Positions 61,480-64,000 of a stretch of DNA of 64,000 nucleotides are shown piece by piece (positions within the stretch are counted from its first letter, which is position 1; every line of letters begins with the position of its first letter). The stretch covers positions 29,676-93,675 of the forward strand of contig NZ_JACXAE010000085.1 in the NCBI RefSeq assembly GCF_014698965.1. Direction: 5' to 3'. Source of the DNA: Iningainema tapete BLCC-T55. Lineage in GTDB: Bacteria; Cyanobacteriota; Cyanobacteriia; Cyanobacteriales; Nostocaceae. Below the pieces are notes generated by a model. It did no database searches, was not told where the DNA came from, and saw only the letters and a program-made list of their open reading frames with translations. Made by a program: the position numbers and the translations under genes.

Positions 61480-62289
61480 CTACCAACTTAACTGGTTTGC
61501 TAGAGAAATCCACTGTTCGACGCTAAGATCTTCAGCACGCACTTGGGGATTTATATCCAATTTTTCCAGTAATTCTGTCAGGAGATCGCGTTCTACAACC
61601 GATTGCAAATTATTTCTTAACATTTTTCGCTTTGCCCCAAAGCCCAACTTTACCAAAGTATCCAATCTTCGTGCATCCACTGGTGGTAGAATTTGGCGTG
61701 GAACTAGGCGTACCACAGCTGAATCTACTTTTGGTGGTGGATAGAAAGCTGCTGCTGGTACTGTATAAATTAACTCACACTCAGCTAGATATTGTACCCG
61801 TACTGATAAAGCCCCAAAAGCTGTTGATCCCGCTTTAGCCGCTAGCCTTTGCGCCACTTCTTTTTGTACCAACAGTACTATTAATTCATAAGGTTCTGGA
61901 TTTGCCTGAGCAATTGTACCTAGTAGTTTCTCTAAAATTGGTCCTGTGATATTGTAAGGAATATTGGCAACAACTTTATTCGGCTTTTGAAAAACAGGAA
62001 ATGCTTGCAAAAGGGATGTGACATCTAGCGAAAGAAAATCCCCTTGCAGCAGCAGGAAATTTTCTTTCAAGCCTAGTTGTTTCGCCAACAAATCGCACAA
62101 GTCACGATCTATTTCTACCGCTACTAGAGATTGTACTTCTGCCAACAGACGGCGAGTGAGAATTCCAGTACCGGGACCAATTTCCAAAACGCGATCGCCT
62201 GCTTTTAATTGTGCAGCACGAATAATCTCATTTAGAGCTTTTTCACTTTTGAGCCAATGCTGAGCAAAGGTTTTGCGTGGTTGTATCAT
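61480..62289 (-). CDS. rsmA: 16S rRNA (adenine(1518)-N(6)/adenine(1519)-N(6))-dimethyltransferase
   Basis: 269 residues. The SAM-binding motif is VLEIGPGTGILT, motif IV with the target-adenine pocket is NIPYNITGPI, and the N-terminal KTFAQHWL matches the family's usual QhFL start region. The C-terminal helical domain includes FGAKRKMLRNNL. RsmA dimethylates two adjacent adenines in the 3' end of 16S rRNA late in small-subunit assembly. It is followed by ispE after 29 bp, an arrangement seen in many bacteria. Confidence 0.96.
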   Translation of the reverse strand: MIQPRKTFAQHWLKSEKALNEIIRAAQLKAGDRVLEIGPGTGILTRRLLAEVQSLVAVEIDRDLCDLLAKQLGLKENFLLLQGDFLSLDVTSLLQAFPVFQKPNKVVANIPYNITGPILEKLLGTIAQANPEPYELIVLLVQKEVAQRLAAKAGSTAFGALSVRVQYLAECELIYTVPAAAFYPPPKVDSAVVRLVPRQILPPVDARRLDTLVKLGFGAKRKMLRNNLQSVVERDLLTELLEKLDINPQVRAEDLSVEQWISLANQLSW

Positions 62290-62321
62290 TAAACTGCATC
62301 ATCAGCAGGGTGCGGACTCTA

Positions 62322-63011
62322 TTATATAGCGGTTTTTTCTTCTACAACCGCTAATCGCCCTTCTTTTTGAGCTTGCCGTAAAGCTATCGCTTCTGCAACG
62401 ATCTGCTGTGCAGATAATCCCTCTTCATCCATCATCTTTTGTAAAGTTACCCCAGTGCGCTCATCTTGTTCATGAATGGGTGGAATCTGGCAATATCTAC
62501 CACCATTCTTGGTTCGCCGCCAAATACTGGGTTTTTCTGGTACTGGCTTTGTCGGTTTGCGTTCTTGGATGATGATTTTGCGCACTGCCTCTTGAGTAAT
62601 GGCAGTCAAGTCTAGTAGTCTGTCTATCACTGGTTGGTATTTATTGCTGTTTTCTGCTAAGCGATAGATGGTTCTCGGTTCAATGAGCGCTAAATCCTCA
62701 GGTGAGAACTTACCGAACGCAGCAGCCACCTTGAGATACTTTTTTTCTTCTCCTTTCCAGCCTTGCTTATTTAGTAGCTGTCTGTACTCCTTGCGCGATC
62801 GCTTGTTCTTTTGCTCAGCTAACCAGAAGGCATAATGCAGTATTGTCTCTGTAGCGTCAACAAGCGTTTGCAAGGAAAAATTCTCTTCCCTCACCCTGTT
62901 GTTTATGTCAGCTTGCTCATCAACATATTGCTCAAACTTGGTTTGGGCAATGACTTGCTCTTTAGGTTGGGTTGCAACTGCACTCTGCACCTGTGTCATC
63001 ATGGTACTCAT
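62322..63011 (-). CDS. Conserved cyanobacterial hypothetical protein
   Basis: 229 residues, mostly alpha-helical, without a signal peptide or membrane helix. An N-terminal Gln/Val-rich start (alternative start MMTQVQ or MTQVQ) leads to a helical region (LQTLVDATETILHYAFWLAEQKNKRSRKEYRQLL). A short predicted recognition-like segment follows (IEPRTIYRLAENSNKYQPVIDRL), then a basic linker (RKPTKPVPEKPSIWRRTKNGGRYCQIPP) and a final helix pair. I do not recognise the family. Two 20-bp direct repeats with an internal ACAATTGT palindrome lie 116-156 bp upstream (63127-63167) and could be its operator. It precedes rsmA on the same strand with 32 bp between. Confidence 0.65.
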   Translation of the reverse strand: MSTMMTQVQSAVATQPKEQVIAQTKFEQYVDEQADINNRVREENFSLQTLVDATETILHYAFWLAEQKNKRSRKEYRQLLNKQGWKGEEKKYLKVAAAFGKFSPEDLALIEPRTIYRLAENSNKYQPVIDRLLDLTAITQEAVRKIIIQERKPTKPVPEKPSIWRRTKNGGRYCQIPPIHEQDERTGVTLQKMMDEEGLSAQQIVAEAIALRQAQKEGRLAVVEEKTAI

Positions 63012-63126
63012 ACTATAGTTTTTGTCAGGAGGCGATACGACTTCTAAGAATACGGACTTGTGGCAATAGTTGCCTATGGTGGAAAACTAGTCTTGAGTTT
63101 TTTGGTGCTGTCGTTATATCATTGAT

Positions 63127-63167
63127 TTATAGAACAATTGTACTAAATTATAGAACAATTGTACTAA
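63127..63167. repeat. Two tandem 20-bp repeats with palindromic core
   Basis: TTATAGAACAATTGTACTAA occurs at 63127-63146 and again at 63148-63167, identical, with a 21-bp period (two helical turns). Each copy has the palindrome ACAATTGT. Exact phasing upstream of the gene ending at 63011 suggests a two-site operator for a dimeric repressor. Confidence 0.7.
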
Positions 63168-63272
63168 TATATAAGTAAAAAAATCCTAAAGATACCAAAT
63201 CTTTAGAAAAAATTATGAAAGCTTTATATTTTAGACAGAGCAAGTTATGCAAAAGCTGGTAAAAGAATTTAC

Positions 63273-63404
63273 TTAACGCCCTGCTGTCAAAACTTTCGCT
63301 GCTGTCAGTTTTAAATCAGGAAAAGTAGCACAAGCGATGGGCGAGCTTCCTTGAAACACAGCTTCTTCGTATAATCCATACGAATCGTCAAAAATACTCT
63401 CATG
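63273..63404 (-). pseudogene. C-terminal fragment of a Uma2-like nuclease gene
   Basis: The minus strand reads about 40 codons, SIFDDSYGLYEEAVFQGSS (with more either side) and FPDLKLTAAKVLTAG, then a stop at 63273-63275. The FPDLxLTxxxVL ending resembles the C-terminus of Uma2 (DUF820) PD-(D/E)XK-like proteins common in cyanobacteria. The rest of the gene is absent; the upstream end runs into the start of another gene fragment. Identification rests on a short stretch. Confidence 0.4.
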
Positions 63405-63650
63405 CGTCGAGACTCTATATTTTACAAACTGTTTCAAACATCGCCAACTTTGCTCTTTGAACTCTTGACAAATCCGCCCATAAATGCCAGCAAATATCGG
63501 TTTGATTCCGTAGCCGTCAAAGAACCCAAGTTTGAAATTGATGGGGTATTTCTACCACCAGAAAATGAAGGTGTGGGAATTGTCTATTTTTGTGAAGTAC
63601 AATTTCAAAAAGAGTGCGGCTCGTTCTGGGCAGGAACCCCTAGAAACTAG
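63402..63650 (+). pseudogene. Truncated DUF2887/Rpn-like nuclease-transposase fragment
   Basis: 82 residues starting MRRDSIFYKLFQTSPTLLFELL, with YRFDSVAVKEPKFEIDGVF and IVYFCEVQFQK, the conserved N-terminal third of cyanobacterial DUF2887 (PD-(D/E)XK, Rpn-related) proteins, normally well over 200 residues. After CEVQFQK the sequence is unrelated and soon stops, so the gene is broken. The acid-(x)-acid catalytic core is only partly present. Confidence 0.7.
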
Positions 63651-64000
63651 GGATGTATGGCTAAGGTACATTTGGAAAAGTCAATTTCAAGATGTATAAC
63701 TGTTCATTTGATGTAGGTGAGCCGAGTACCCTAGAAAAGCAAGCCCTACCCTTGAGTTATGTCGTCTATAACGACTACAACGCATATTTAGTAAGGTTTT
63801 ACGTTGTTTTCATTTTCTACAACGTTTCCAGTGGATACCTAGCCAATATCTCTGAGAAAGGTATCCAATTTTCATCGTTAGTGTAAATTAGGATACCCTC
63901 TTTAGTAGTTTGACTAGCTTGGATGTAACTTTTCACTCCCCCCCCATTAGCAAGATGACTTGTGAGTTAGTAAAAGAATAAAAATGATTCGAGTGTGAGC
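63651..64000. other. Non-coding tail, no recognised feature
   Basis: 350 bp to the window end. A 64-codon frame (63692-63886) has no recognisable family, no ribosome site and odd composition, and is not called. Nothing else was recognised. Confidence 0.4.

Noticed and set aside
63692..63886. 64-codon frame near the window end
   Set aside because: No recognisable domain, poor composition and no ribosome binding site.

Overview
The window comes from a filamentous, heterocyst-type cyanobacterium (Nostocales-like). GCGATCGC (HIP1) octamers are scattered throughout, for example around 9227, 13247, 27266 and 36263. The dispersed repeats and gene families (DUF1822, DUF3082, AMIN-domain TonB receptor, CYP110-like P450s, caspase-STAND-WD40) are also typical of that group. 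No rRNA, tRNA, CRISPR array or intact insertion sequence was recognised.

Positions 1 to about 47.5 kb hold a large hybrid NRPS/PKS locus that reads as a salicylate-capped metallophore (siderophore) pathway. Almost all of it lies on the minus strand. In transcription order: aryl carrier protein (46028), benzoate-CoA-ligase-like aryl-acid adenylating enzyme, MbtI/Irp9-like salicylate synthase, a KASIII-ACP-Cy-A-PCP fusion, PKS (KS-AT-KR-ACP), NRPS (C-A-T), PKS (KS-AT-KR?-ACP), luciferase-like monooxygenase, two-module NRPS (C-A-T-C-A-T), PanP-like aspartate decarboxylase, PKS (KS-AT-degenerate KR-ACP), NRPS with thioesterase (C-A-T-TE) and two tandem P450s, the last cut by the window edge. Residues read by hand suggest Cys (or Ser/Thr) on the Cy module, Gly on one module and a beta-alanine-like code on three modules. 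The decarboxylase would supply beta-alanine. The inferred chain is salicylate - Cys - malonate - bAla - malonate - Gly - bAla - malonate - bAla. A TonB-dependent receptor and a PepSY membrane protein on the plus strand (29.5-33.3 kb) sit inside the cluster and support iron uptake. A decayed MFS exporter with a good Fur-box-like palindrome lies at its right end. The two divergent intergenic regions of the locus (around 29.2 and 46.45 kb) are visibly homologous to each other.

From 47.7 to 58.1 kb lies a regulatory/conflict-type region: a caspase-STAND-WD40 protein, a small secreted Pro/Arg-rich protein, a membrane pentapeptide-CHAT protease-like protein, a DUF1822 protein and a sigma-70-family factor, the last three apparently co-transcribed.

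From 58.3 to 60.1 kb is a small candidate RiPP locus: a 93-residue secreted precursor-like peptide ending in a Cys-bracketed FNN motif, followed by a radical SAM/SPASM maturase. I could not match this pair to a named system. From 60.1 to 63 kb are housekeeping genes (DUF3082 protein, ispE, rsmA) and an unknown cyanobacterial protein. The last 0.8 kb holds nuclease gene fragments.

A recurrent oddity is that short palindromic or tandem dispersed repeats sit in frame inside the large coding sequences (four related 28-bp palindromes and several others).
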